A stretch of DNA of 64,000 nucleotides from Rotaria socialis (taxonomy: Eukaryota > Rotifera > Eurotatoria > Philodinida > Philodinidae). The DNA lies in assembly GCA_905331475.1 (NCBI GenBank), contig CAJNYU010000405.1, positions 1 to 64,000 on the forward strand, read 5' to 3'. The notes beneath the pieces were generated by a model. It searched no databases. It saw nothing but the letters and a program-made list of their open reading frames with translations, and had not been told where the DNA came from. The translations under genes were made by a program, and so were the position numbers. Positions 27,341 through 39,557 of the stretch are shown here, in pieces; the stretch's first letter is position 1, and the number at the start of each line of letters is the position of its first letter.

Positions 27341-29680
27341 ATGCAACAAACACAAGCACAAAATTTTCATGATCCTCGATTGAGCACTAGTTCTCATTCA
27401 TCATTATCAGCAGCAACCAATGCTCTTCTTAATGGACTTTTACCGTCACATCGTTTTTCTCAAATATCAGCTAATACGACAGCACTTGCAACATATCTCA
27501 CTCCAAATCAATTACAAGCTTTACAAAAACGTAATAGTCAATTAAAACGATCTGAAAGAATTAAACATATCAGTTTAACAATGAGTTTGACTCTTATTCT
27601 TGCCATTCTCCTTATCGTTACGATTGAACTAGCAACAAAACTTGTTAAAATTCAACGAAAACAATTTTCATTGAAATCATCTAACAAAATTTCTAATTTT
27701 ACAACAGCGAATAATCAAACAAATTTAACAGAAGAAAACATATATCCCATTAGTGCCTTTTTTACTTGTGTTTGGATTTTTAATAGTCTTCTATTCATTA
27801 ATTGTTTCATAGTGCATTCAATCTTAGTTCAACGACGTTCATCACGTCGTCGAACAACAGCTGTATTTCTCAGGTAAAGAAAACACACACACACATATAT
27901 ATATATGTATGTCAGCGTCCAATCTCGGATTCAGGTCAATCTAAGATTCGCCTAGGCCAATGTTAGATGTCAATTATGGCCTAGTCGAAACTGAAATTTC
28001 AGTTTCGACTAGGCCATAATTGACATCTAACATTGGCCTAGGCGAATCTTAGATTGACCTGAATCCGAGATTGGACGCTGACATATATATATCAGTTAAT
28101 CAGAAACTTTCACTTTTTTTCAACATACATCAAATGAATAAAGTTAATAAAATACTAATTATCACTAAACAGTAGACAAGACAAGAGAAGCCACGTATCT
28201 TCTTTTATTATTTTCATGAACTACTCATAAAAATGTTTGACATTTCTCTTTCTTCGGGCATATTTCTATGAATAGAAATGGTCTGAAAAATTTTTTTTTC
28301 AAGGGTTTGAATAATCAGTTATTAATGGGTCCAACGAGATTATGCTTATATTTTAGTCATTTTTTTCCTTTTCCGTTGACGTAAATAGTAGTCACCATGT
28401 TGAGACAAACACAATTTTCTGATTGTTTTTGTAAGTAACATTTAGTTCTTCATAGAAAAAGAATTGAATCTATAATTGCCTTATAAGGAAAAAAGAGTTC
28501 ATCGTTTATACTAGAGAATTTGGTCAAATATTTGATAACGGAAAGTCATCATCAAATAACACACTAGTTGATTGTTTAATAAAAACTTGTGCATTATGTT
28601 TTCTTTGGTATTTAACTTGTTATTTAATTATTCGTTCAATGACAATTCTCATTTCTATGGAAATTATCATTCTTTACTCAATAACAGTAACATCGCGACA
28701 ACTTTTTGGATGGATCTTTTTACATGAGCAATTTATCGGTAATAAGGTTTGTTAATTAAATTAATTTTCTTTAAAAATATAAATATATATATATATTCGT
28801 GTTAAATAGGTTATTGCTTATATAGTTGCTTTATCAGCTCTACTGTTTCTTGCTCATAACGATGGATTTCGTTTCAATACATTTTTACTTGGCCTTTCGA
28901 TGGTTGCTTGTGCTGTTGGATTGAAAACAACTTTTGATGTAATAATTTTCATTTTTGAAAATCTTTCAATCAAAATGAATGAGTTTATTTTTTTTTCTTG
29001 AAAAAGATCCTTGTTAATAGTTTTGTTGAAGATTTATCAAATACGACACTGAGAATTGTAATGATCAATGTGTGTTTTTGTGGAACATGCCTTCTATGGC
29101 CATTTGCTTTACTTCTTCATTTTACTCAAATCGAACAATTAGAGTACAAACATATTCGATGGTCATTAACTATTGCTACATTGATTTGTACTCTCAGTAA
29201 GTTAGAATAATTATGTCGAAACAAAAAATTCTCTTTTTCTTTAAGTATTCAATGTTCTGACAATCGTAATTCCATTCAAATATAGTTCAATAGCAAATGT
29301 AGCTTGCTTACTTTTGGTAATACCTTCAACGTCTAGTAAGTTGCTTTTTGCTTTTTTTCTCAATGTTTATTTATTCTATTTGAATCATTTCAGTCATTGA
29401 TCGTTATTTGTTTAATATTAATTATTCACCTCTCGTTATATCAGCTATTTTGTGTTCATCTACTGCTGTTCTTCTTTCAATGATACCAAAAGAATGGTTT
29501 CAAGTTAGTGAAACAACCAAAATGAAACAAGCATTAGGATTACTTAATAAAGATTCAAATGCAAATACTGGTACAACAAGCACTGGTGGAGCAACAAGTG
29601 GAACATCCTCAGCGTTTGAAGAAATACGTGCTCAAAGACGCATTCGTAATGCTCTTTTATATAACGAGGTCAAGACATGA
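27341..29680 (+). CDS. SLC35F3/F4-like multi-pass transporter
   Basis: Six exons (27341-27873, 28515-28746, 28810-28938, 29007-29196, 29246-29335, 29394-29680) join in frame to 486 residues. About 75 cytosolic residues precede a first hydrophobic helix (LTLILAILLIVTIELA). Further helices run to LVISAILCSSTAVLLSMIP near the C-terminus, about ten in all. Features shared with SLC35F3/F4 are an FGDNG-like FGQIFDNG before the second helix, GWIFLHEQFIGNKVIAYIVA (matching the WIVLRDRFMG..AAI region), a DGF motif after the next helix, and a final P-[KE]-EW. SLC35F3 has been linked to thiamine transport; the substrate here is unknown. Intron 1 (27874-28514) contains the perfect palindrome. Confidence 0.72.
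27910..28083. repeat. Perfect 174-bp palindrome with no spacer
   Basis: From TGTCAGCGTCCAATCTCGGA at 27910 the sequence reads 87 bp to the centre (between 27996 and 27997) and then returns as its exact reverse complement to 28083. I found no mismatch on reading both arms. It is bordered by TA-rich microsatellite on both sides and lies in intron 1 of the SLC35F-like gene. The transcript would fold into an 87-bp hairpin with essentially no loop. It could be a minimal foldback transposon (arms only) or a recent inverted duplication. Confidence 0.95.
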
Positions 29681-32600
29681 TCGCTGTTCTTCTATTATTT
29701 TACTATAAAATATTAATGAAAACAATTTCATCACATAATATTCTATTTCCATTTAAAATTTACGTATCTCTATTGTGTTCTGTAAGAGAAATTTTACGTT
29801 TAATCGAATGAGGCATTGCGTGATGTAGTCGATGAAATAAAATCTTTTTTATTGAATATATGTGAAGTATATTTGTGTAGAAAATTTCTTTATCATAATT
29901 AAAACTATATGAATTGCAATTTTGTACTACGTTAGAAAATATTTTCGAATGCATATTCAGGTGAAATAAATAAACAGAAGCTTCATCATCGAATTTTCTC
30001 AGCATTGTAGAAGTTAAACACAATGAATAAGCATACTCAAAATAAAATGTAAGAAAAAATCTATTTCAAATAATATATATCCGACAGAGAGAGAGAGAGC
30101 AATAGTTCATCGTTCCCTCAAAATGAATTGCACAAACTTGAAAAATGAGTCTCAACTTGGATGTGTGAGTTCAATCAGTAACAAACAATTGATTACTGAT
30201 TTTTAGATATTGAAAACTGCTTGTAGTTAGGCAGTGTTCTGTATTTGAATGAATATTGTGTAGGATGAATAAAACATTCATAGGAAACTTTTTTCCTATT
30301 TCTTTCTATTTTATTTTTCAAGCATGAACCGTAGATCATGTACTCTCTCTCACCTGAAACGCATCGTATAGACGATAAGAAGGAAATGAAGATGAGTAGA
30401 GTTTTTCCGAGGTTATTAAGGATACTTGAAAGGGCTCAATCTCATTTTCATTTAAGAATAGGCATGAATTACTAGGTAAGTGATAATTGATGATCATTTT
30501 TGTGTACTCAAACAACAAAAGTGAGTACACTATAGAATCGGTCAGTGTGTCCGGCCTTTTACACGATAGCTCCTGAAAGGCTGATCCGATTGTCATGAAA
30601 GTTTGTACACAGAATGATCTCATCAATATCTCGGCCGAGTTCGAAGATAAAAAGGATCCGTCAAGAAATGGCTGAGTTATCGAAAAAATTGTCATTATTG
30701 GCCAGACCATCTCTGAAGGGGGGAGCGGGGAGGGGTACAGGGATTTTTCAAAAGAACATTTTCTCAAAATTATTCACCACATATATAAATCGACTCAGTT
30801 TTTGCAGTATACATAACAATCGGATGCAAATCCGATGTTTCCGCATTTTTATATATACGCACAGTTTGCTTTTCAACATGAGCGGCGTGATAAAATATAA
30901 GATCATTTATGATGAGTCTGTGACAGATTCTTTCTCGTATTAATTACATATATAAATCCTAGTTTATTACTCCACAGATTATTATTGATAGCATCTCATA
31001 CATTGGAATCTAAAGTATTCAGATGAAAATCACAAATATTTGGTGATTTTCCTTGATTCTTGGTGAAAGATCTGAAATTTTCTTCACATTATGTAAACGA
31101 TTCCGTGAAACTCAAAGAACCATGTCCATATAATTTTTCTATAATCAAAATATTAGACTTTTCAAACCAACAAAATATCAGTTTCATAGAAGACAATCAA
31201 ATTGGAGAACAAGAAATGCATACAGAAAACATGAATTTTTCATATAACTTGTAGAAATTTTAACAATATCACGTAACGTATGTATTATATTAAAAATAAG
31301 ATTACTAAATGATGCGAAATAAATAATTATACAAAAACATATAGGTCATTATAGTTTATGCGATAATATACTAATTGAGTTGTGTTTTGCTTATTTAAAA
31401 TTGCTTGTTCATTTTACTATAATATCTGTATGTAATGTAAGGTATGTGCAGATCGAAATGTTCTAGGTGTGATGTAGCAAAGAAGATGCAGTTAAATAAG
31501 TTCATTGTAAAGAGAACTTTCTGGAGAGTCATAATTTTTATTTTTATGACTTCTTTTACTTGAGTTATATTTGGTGTCAACATTCTAGACGTCTGATGCT
31601 ACAAAAACATTCCTTTCGTTATCAGCAACATCATCTGTATTTAATATGGTTGTTAGCTCATGGTTTATAACTAAAATATAATCATTCATCATAGGTGCAC
31701 TGACATAAGGAGATAAGAAATCTACAATCATTTTTCTTATATTTACTGTTCCCGAAACACTTTATCGATTGATATTGCTTTTTATTGGTTTACTTATTTC
31801 ACTGAGAAATAAATACAAAAAAATGAAGGTATAAAAATATAATCTAATATGTATGAACTGGCATATTTGTCTTTTTTCTGTCTGCTGACACAAAACGATG
31901 ATTCATAGTCACAAGTAAAGGTGTCTAGAGGGTGACTTTTTATGCTCTACTGTGTCGTGTTCAGTTTAATTTTACTGGCATAGATAGAATATGACAGAAT
32001 ACTCAACTGAATTAGCGTACTATTTCATAGATAATGTTCAATCAAATGCAAATGTTGAAAGACTTCCTCATTAGATCGAAAAAACATTAACTTTATTTTC
32101 TGAGATTTTCGAATAAGAGGAACTAATGGCTGATCTAATAACATACATTACTATTGATGAAAGATAATAACAATGATGAAAAATAGACTATTTAGACAAC
32201 TCTCATAAGTGACAACAAAAAGCAAAACCGAATACTTAGTTTAATTTTTACAGAATATCTTCTTTTAGATCCAACCGGCACCAGCAGTGTTCAACTTTCT
32301 AAAGTTTTGAATATTATTATAAAATTTTTAGTTTTCACCGTGTGTTGATGAATTGTTCTTCACCTCAAGAAAGCATCAATTTATATTTTCAACAAAATTG
32401 TTCGTCTCACCTGCACGTCAATAATTGAAAGCATAAAAAATATTCTGAAGTAATTAATGAAATCATTAGGAAATTCAAACTTTTCTTTTTTCAATTTTAG
32501 CTGTTTGATAGCAAAAATAACTTCACAAATATCCTAAACTTTATTAAATTACTATTATTGGAACAAGTAATCTTATCTTTTTTTTTTTATAAACAATCAT

Positions 32601-34946
32601 TTTTCTTTTTTTGGTACTATGAAAATTTAAACAATTTAGATCAGAATTCCTAACAAGACGAAGCAAAAACGTGTTTTATGCAGCATTAATACCAGACGTA
32701 GACATTAAACAAAACAATAAGATGAAATCATTAGATCTAGAACTCATCGATTTAACGGCAACTCTCATGTAATAGGAACACGAGAATATGATACATAAAC
32801 ATCACTTTTCAATAGTCATTTGGTATATTTATTAATTTCAACATATTCGTTTGAAAATAAATATATTTATACAGAAAAAAAATGTCAATATCACTTTTGT
32901 AAAATGTTTTGAAGCCGACTGACTGTTTGATACTTTAAGACTCAGGGGAAAATTATTCTTGTTTAAGATGAAAATTTATAAATCTGATCCATCATTTTGG
33001 AGGGTATGAAGAACTTAGTCTGTCTTCAGGGTACATTCGGATAAATGTAATAGCTGTACATTACCAATATAAAAAATAACATAGAACTATCGAGATTTCC
33101 AATATTCATTAGCCAGAATTCAAAGAGACTTACTGTTTCCAGAACTTTACTTTCTCATGTACGACTATAAACTTGTTGATTCATGCTATATTTTGCAGAT
33201 ACCAATTCTATACTAAAAAATCTCATAAAATTCAGAAAATATCTCAAAAGAAAAAGTCTAACACTCTACTACAGAATATCATTTAAAAACAAAGTACGCA
33301 GTTGTAGAAAAGAGACAAATCGTAGAATGATACGAATTATTCAATTATATTATTCATGATGATTTCGAGTAAAAAGAATTAAACAAATCTTATTTCTCAT
33401 ATTCTAGTACTAAAAACGTTCTGAAGAACATATTATTACCTAGAAATAGATAGTTTATGCTGATCTATTTATCCTGTAGCAAACAGATTTCAAAGTCTGT
33501 CGGGATTTCTGTCACATGTGCTCATCAATTGAAATAGACTACAATTATTTTAACAATATTAGAGGTGTCGGGTTAACATTAAAAGTGAAAATAATGCATT
33601 GATTTATTTCTCAAGGACATTTGATTAATAATAAATCTTTACAATTAAAAGTAGTATCGGTGTTAGGAATGATAAATTAGTGAATAAATCCGCATTATGT
33701 GTTTTCTTTACCATAATACACCAATGCACTATTTCCATTTTTAATGCTAACCTGACACCTCTATAAAATATATTCTCTATTTTAATTTGAATTATTTGTG
33801 AGATTAACTTTTCTAAAATATTACAATCTCACTCTTCACGTTTTTCTTTGATTTTAACGTTGTCTGCAAGTCACTAACATTTTGTTTCAATGAATCAATT
33901 ATAATAATATATCGGAGAATATTTTTATCAGTAGAATTATGCTGAAAGTCGAATTTTAGTATTAGTCGAAGTTAAAAACAAGAAAATATAGAATAGATAT
34001 CAATAGAAAATGATGAATACCAAACTTCGTTGCAATGTACTCAGCAGGTGTTACACTCCTTCATTAACAATTGAGTTGCAGCGCACAATTGATTTTGATA
34101 AAAAATTATTTTAAAAAAGTACTTTCTTGAAGTATGAATACTTTTGATGTCTATGAAAAGAAAAAGTAGATGTTTCAATCAGTACGTGAAACTTGATACT
34201 TCCTACTTTTCAAAATTATCTGCATAGTGATTTCCCGTCGTAGAAATTTTACAACGCAGTGTCCTGCATTTTCGAAGCTTGTCTATACTGAAGTATTTTG
34301 TTCAACTCTCCTTTCTTCAGAGTTTATTTAAGCATATGTGTATGATTAAATGTTCGAACAACACTAAATATAATGAAGAGAAATAATCTTGACTCAAATG
34401 TGTATCTCAGAGTAAATTTAAAATTTGAGTTGAACTGGAAAGAATAAATTGATTTGTGACCAAACAAAATATTGGGGTCTACGTTAAATATATGATTTCG
34501 TATAATTGATTCGAAATCGATACAACATTAGAAACAATCAAGATATGAATGTTTAAAATCGAATATTCAATAGAAAATCATGCGATGAACCATTAATTTA
34601 TTATCTATCTTCCTTCTACATATAAGCAAAGCTTGATATATTTATCTCATTAAACTTTCATGATTATATGATTAGTTGTGTAGTCAACCAGAATAATGAA
34701 ATAGTATGCGTAGCATGTATGTAAACAATATAATGATTATACATGCGAATAATATAGTAAAGGAAAAAATATTTATTTCTATTAATAGGTTTTAAAAATT
34801 CAATAGATGGTGTTAAATGATATTTGAAATAAAAACGATTTCTATTGGTTTGTTTCATATTATATCGTGTGGAGGCGTGTTGTCCTTTTCCCATTATTTT
34901 GTAAATGAAATGTTCCGATTAAATGTATAAATATATTCAATAAAAA
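29681..34946. other. Intergenic, no gene recognised
   Basis: About 5.3 kb. A GA microsatellite is at about 30088-30100. The stretch 30500-30780 differs from its surroundings: it is less AT-rich and has GTCCGGCC, ATCTCGGCCGAG and a GGGGGGAGCGGGGAGGGG run, which looks like part of a dispersed repeat. The rest shows no coding signal. Confidence 0.5.
30500..30780. repeat. Likely dispersed repeat fragment
   Basis: GC content rises sharply here relative to both flanks. The text contains phrases typical of short interspersed elements (GCTGATCCGATTGTCATGAA, a self-complementary ATCTCGGCCGAG, a G-rich run at about 30716-30736). No inverted ends or target duplication could be fixed, and no second copy was seen in this window, so the family is unknown. 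Confidence 0.35.
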
Positions 34947-35666
34947 ATGATGGTTAGTTGTTCGTGGTGTCACAATGAAACATTATCAAACGAGATAACA
35001 TATTGTAAATCAGAAGATGATGAAAAACATAATTTGTGTTCTTCATGCCATTTATCTGGTCATGCTTGCCAATCATCATGTCCTTCATGTTGGCATAACC
35101 TTGCTCAGCTATTGATAATAAGAGATTGTTTATGTGCTGGTTGTATTAAACCATTAGATGAAAGAAAAAAATATGATAACAAGGGCCATTCATTATGTTG
35201 TCAATGTCAAAAATGTATTTTATGTTCATTTCGTCAAGAAACTAAACAAGAATTTTTTTCTTTATCATATCGTGAACATGAACCAAGAATTCAAAATATA
35301 CTTTATCTTATGCAAATCTGTGTTCAACGCATGGAAGTTGAACGTGAGCCGTGTTCTATTTGTATTGAACCTTTGCACGGAAGTTATAATAATCCAGTGA
35401 AAATACTTGATGTATGTCAACATCGTTTTCATTCAAAATGTATTGAAAAATGGTTTAAAGAAAAACCATGTTGTCCATGTTGTCGACATGTTTATCAGAC
35501 TCATGATGAACCAAGTAAATTTTTCAATTAATTTTATTAAGTTTTTTGTTTTATTTCTTTAAATATTCTTTAAGAATTCAAACGATCGCGTCGAGATCAT
35601 TTTCATGTCTTCCAATCACATAATTTCAATCATTATGAATCAAATACGGTTATGGATACTTATTAA
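34947..35666 (+). CDS. Cys-rich RING-H2 protein, paralogue lacking a Deltex domain
   Basis: Two exons (34947-35514, 35575-35666) give 219 residues. The first ~95 residues are a dense array of CxxC pairs (CSWC, CSSC, CQSSCPSCW, CAGC, CCQCQKCILC). A RING-H2 follows at about 136-180 (CSICIEPL ... CQHRFHSKC ... CPCC). The tail is short and basic. The Cys-rich part matches the N-terminal part of the next gene, including the shared CQS.CP.CW and GCIxLCKF/KCILCSF blocks, so the two are tandem duplicates. Here the frame ends soon after the RING, with no Deltex C-terminal domain. Probably an E3 ubiquitin ligase or a regulator of its neighbour. An alternative start is the ATG three bases downstream. 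Confidence 0.75.
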
Positions 35667-35810
35667 TAAAGCTTATCTTTGTATTTACTGTGATATTTCT
35701 TTCTTCCGTTTTATCGTGTACGACATATTGTGTTGCTTTCCCCCCTATTTTTGTTTTGTTTCAAATATAGATTTATATATACTTATCGAAACATATTAAT
35801 GTGTTTTCAG

Positions 35811-37182
35811 ATGGCCACCAATTACGTTCAAAATCAATCTTGTCAATGGTGTAACCAACCATTAATCGGGTCTCAGAAGTTATCCAACTGTACAAATCAT
35901 ATTATTTGTAATAAGTGTAAGATAAATAATCGATCATGTCAATCGGCTTGTCCTTGTTGTTGGTACATCAATGTATCAGAATTCATATCTAAGAATACTA
36001 TTTGTCCGGGTTAGTAATTTAACGGACATACAAAAAAAATGACATCGTTTTATAATATCGAATTTAGTTTGCCGCAGTAATATTAAATCCAATGTTGAAA
36101 CATCTGATTGTTATCATCAACATAAACATTGTGCATGTTGCTCTTCATCAGGATGTATTTTATGTAAATTTATTCAGTTACGTTCATGGGTCAATAGTAG
36201 TTTTGATGATCTTCCAATGGATATCAAACCTATTTTAGTAATATGTGATGATTGGGAGAAAAAATTTGAAGAAGAACTACAATTGAAAACGAATAGTCTT
36301 ATTGGATTTTGTGAAAGACAAGATTCATCTTTCATGGATATTGATGAAAGCTCACCAGTCGTACAAAGTAAGTTTTTTGTCTCAAAATTCATAACATATA
36401 GATAAATAAGTGAGATTAGCACTTACTTTTTTTTTATTGATTGCATAGGTTCAAATTTACTAAAATCAAATACCCAAACCATGGAAAGTATCAATTGTCC
36501 CATATGTCTTGATGAGTTGGGACCACCATATACTACACTTTCTATATGTCAACATAGTTTTCATGATAGTTGCATTAAACAATGGATACAGTCAAGTGGA
36601 AAACAGACGTGTCCTACCTGTGGGTACATATACGGTTTAAATAAAGGTATAATACGTACGTTCAATGATCTTTCGATAGAATAACATTTTTATTTTAAGG
36701 TCCTCAGCCTCCGCATGGTCAAATGATAATTACTTATATATCGACACCTTTATCTGGTTTTTCTATTGAACAGTATGCATCCAATGAAGGACCTACTATT
36801 GAAATAACTTACACAATTCCGTCTGGTATACAAGGTCCTCTAAATTCATATCCTGGTCAACCCTATACAGGAACAGTCCGTAAAGCTTATTTACCGAACA
36901 ATTCTGAAGGGAAATATGTGTTACAATTATTACGAAAAGCTTTTGATGATCAACATATATTTACAATAGGTAAATCCGCAACACGAGGATTAGACAATGT
37001 TGTAATATGGAATGATATCCATCACAAGACAAATATCAGTGGAGGAGCTGAGCAGTAAGAAACTTCAAAAAATAAAACTATAAAAAACACAATAATCCAT
37101 GTTTCTATTTAGTTTTGGTTATCCTGATCCAACATATTTGTTACGTGTTCGCCAAGAACTAGCTGACAAAGGTTACAAATAA
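35811..37182 (+). CDS. Deltex-type E3 ubiquitin ligase (Cys-rich + RING + DTC)
   Basis: Five exons (35811-36009, 36068-36367, 36449-36646, 36700-37054, 37113-37182) give 373 residues. An N-terminal Cys/His-rich segment (about 10-105) is followed by an acidic linker. A RING lies at about 183-223 (CPICLDEL ... CQHSFHDSC ... CPTC). A Deltex C-terminal domain spans about 233-373: GPQPPHGQM, the YPGQPYTG region, TAYLP-like KAYLPNNSEG, FTIGKSATRG, VIWNDIHHKT and FGYPDPTYLLRV. DTC domains bind ADP-ribose/NAD and, with the RING, ubiquitylate substrates in Notch and DNA-damage pathways. The N-terminus lacks the WWE domains of Deltex 1/2/4, so it is closer in build to DTX3. The ATG immediately follows a TTTTCAG acceptor. 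It starts 144 bp after the RING paralogue ends. Confidence 0.88.
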
Positions 37183-37313
37183 TGAAGATTAAATTAATAT
37201 TTATTTCTTGAATAAACTTTTTACCTCTTTTTGCTTGTTTGAGTGTATATTAAAATTAATTTTAGCCATGTACACATCTTCTATATGTATTATTTTCAGA
37301 TAAGAAAAAGAAA

Positions 37314-38856
37314 ATGGCTGCATCCTATTGGAAAAGTTCTCAATTTGAGCAATGGTTATTTGATCGGCAAGAATTGATGTCTGTTCGTCTTCGTGATATT
37401 GCATCATGGCCTTCAAGTAATGGTTCGTCATCAGTAACAGAAGATGATTATATGAAAATTCTTATTTTTTATTCAAATATAATTCAATCTATTGGTGAAC
37501 AATATAAAGTTCGCCAACAAGTTATAGCCACAGCAATTATTTATTTAAAAAGATTTTATGCAAGATATCCATTAAAAAGTATTGATCCATGGCTTCTATG
37601 TCCAACTTGTTTATTTCTTGCAGCTAAAGTCGAAGAATTTTCAACACTTAATCATCAAAGAGTTTGTAATGCTGCTTCAACTGTATACAAAAAATTTGCA
37701 CACATATTGGGTGAGTTATTATCGAGTAAGATAAACATTTATGTCAACTAATGATATTAATTATTTTTGAATTTACACGCAAATAATTAATCTAATAACG
37801 TATGTATATAATATGGAATTTTTATTCGTTAATAGAATTAAATTGACTTGAACAGATTAGAGAACAATAGATTATTATGACGAATTAACAATTCTGAACG
37901 AACGAGAAACGATATCAAGACGATCATAAGGGACTAAATAAAAGATTACATTTATGCTACCAATATGCTGATATTTTACTAAGTATTTGATGAAGCCAAA
38001 TAGAATCAATTGTTTAAAAGAATTTTCTCTTCGCCAAATCTTACTGATATAGATCTTATTTTAATCTAGTACTTACAAAACCTTTTTGAATAGGCTACAT
38101 GGAAAAGACAAATCTAAATCAACTTTAACAGATAAATTTTTATCCTAAAATCAATTTTGCTTCAGACAAACACCTTCAAAGATCTACGCATTATTCTTCT
38201 GCACTTTGTTCAAAATTTTTCTTTTCTGAGAGAAGGAAAACCTACGAAGATCATCCTGATATACCGAGCATTTTATAATCATATTTAACATTAAGATGGC
38301 CATTAAACATTACAGAATAAAAATTCGATGCTCATTTTTAGGTGGTCCAAATGAATATCCATATCAAATAAAGCATATTCTTGAATGTGAATTTTATTTA
38401 CTTGAAATAATGGATTGTTGTTTAATTATTTATCATCCCTATCGTTCATTAGATACATACACACGTGAATTTCAAATAGATCAACCATTATTTGAAGCTA
38501 CATGGCGTATCATAAATGATTCATTAAAAACTGATGCTCCACTTTTATATCCACCTTATGAGATAGCACTTGCTTGTATTGTACTTGCTGCAAGATATCG
38601 TGATAAAGTGGGAATAATTAGACAATATATGATTGAAGCGCAAATCGATGTTGAACGAATTTATGATATTGTTAAACTTGTACTACAATACTACGAATTG
38701 TTGACAACTTATGATGCTGATCTACCACATAATGATGGGAAGAAAATGAAAGAAATTTTAGCTAAAATACCTAAACCTAAAGTAACTCCAATAGGATCAA
38801 CACGTCCATCATCACAACCAAATGAAAAACAATTGCAATTATCTATGCAACAATAA
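37314..38856 (+). CDS. CCNC: Cyclin C (Mediator kinase-module cyclin)
   Basis: Two exons (37314-37710 and 38342-38856, phase 1) give 303 residues. The N-terminus MAASYWKSSQFEQWLFDRQE follows the cyclin C pattern. Cyclin box 1 contains RQQVIATAIIYLKRFYARY and LKSIDPWLLCPTCLFLAAKV. Box 2 contains HILECEFYLLEIMDCCLIIY and YPPYEIALACIVLAARY, and KIPKPK closes the fold. Cyclin C pairs with CDK8/19 in the Mediator kinase module. Slightly longer than human (283). A TTTTCAG acceptor 14 bases before the ATG leaves a very short leader. It lies 131 bp after the Deltex-type gene. The 631-bp intron has no recognised content. Confidence 0.95.
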
Positions 38857-39340
38857 CGATGGCTTTCAACTACAAAAGAGTAATAATAACTGTGAATATT
38901 TAAATTCAGATATGATTTTATTTAGTTGATTTATTTTTGGTTTTTTTAATGATAAAAAATACTTTGTTCTCAGACTAAGACAAAGAATTAAATTGCATTT
39001 AGACACGCACGATTCCAAATAATATCACCTTCTATTTCATCCAATAGTAGATAAATATTAAAAACAATTCATTATTTATCTTTGTTTTCATGCAAATACA
39101 TAACAAAGTTTCGTTGCGTTCGATATTTCATTATTGAGATCGTTTTTGTAAAAACATGTATCGACAAACAGTAAGATACATCTTATTTTTCTCTTGTAGT
39201 GATCGTATCATAATCCGTATCCAGCATTATCACACAGCTAGAAAAAAAAAGCAACGACCAATCTCTCACCTTTTATTTGTTCTATAAACTACAACTGATG
39301 ACCATTTTTCGATGTTTTTCTATTACTTTTTACTTTCTAG
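38857..39340. other. 3' flank of cyclin C
   Basis: No coding signal; AATAAA-like sequences lie near 39000-39060. Nothing else recognised. Confidence 0.4.
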
Positions 39341-39356
39341 TATCTAAAAATTAATT

Positions 39357-39557
39357 AGTTTTGAAGATATTCGATTAAAATTCAACTCTCATAATAGTTC
39401 ACGAAAAACAATATCTGAACATCGGTTACACGAATTATATACTAGCATAACTGCAATGCGAGCTATTGTCAAAGACTTTCTAACGTCTTGTGCGAAAGTT
39501 TCTGGACAAAATGTTCGTTCATTTTCCGATCAATTGCAAGAGTTAGCCAAATTTTAA
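39357..39557 (+). pseudogene. Coding-like exon running into a foldback element
   Basis: After an acceptor-like TTAATTAG, a frame reads without interruption FEDIRLKFNSHNSSRKTISE ... LYTSITAMRAIVKDF and then enters the terminal repeat of the element at 39481, ending at TAA 39555-39557. The first ~40 residues look like real protein (helical, charged). The last ~24 are encoded by transposon arm. No upstream exon was identified, so this is either a relic of a gene cut by the insertion or a 3' exon that now ends in the transposon. Confidence 0.3.

Noticed and set aside
27160..27372. Frame with Lys/Arg/Glu run just upstream of the SLC35F gene
   Set aside because: The residues come from an AAAAG microsatellite and the frame overlaps the true start in another phase.
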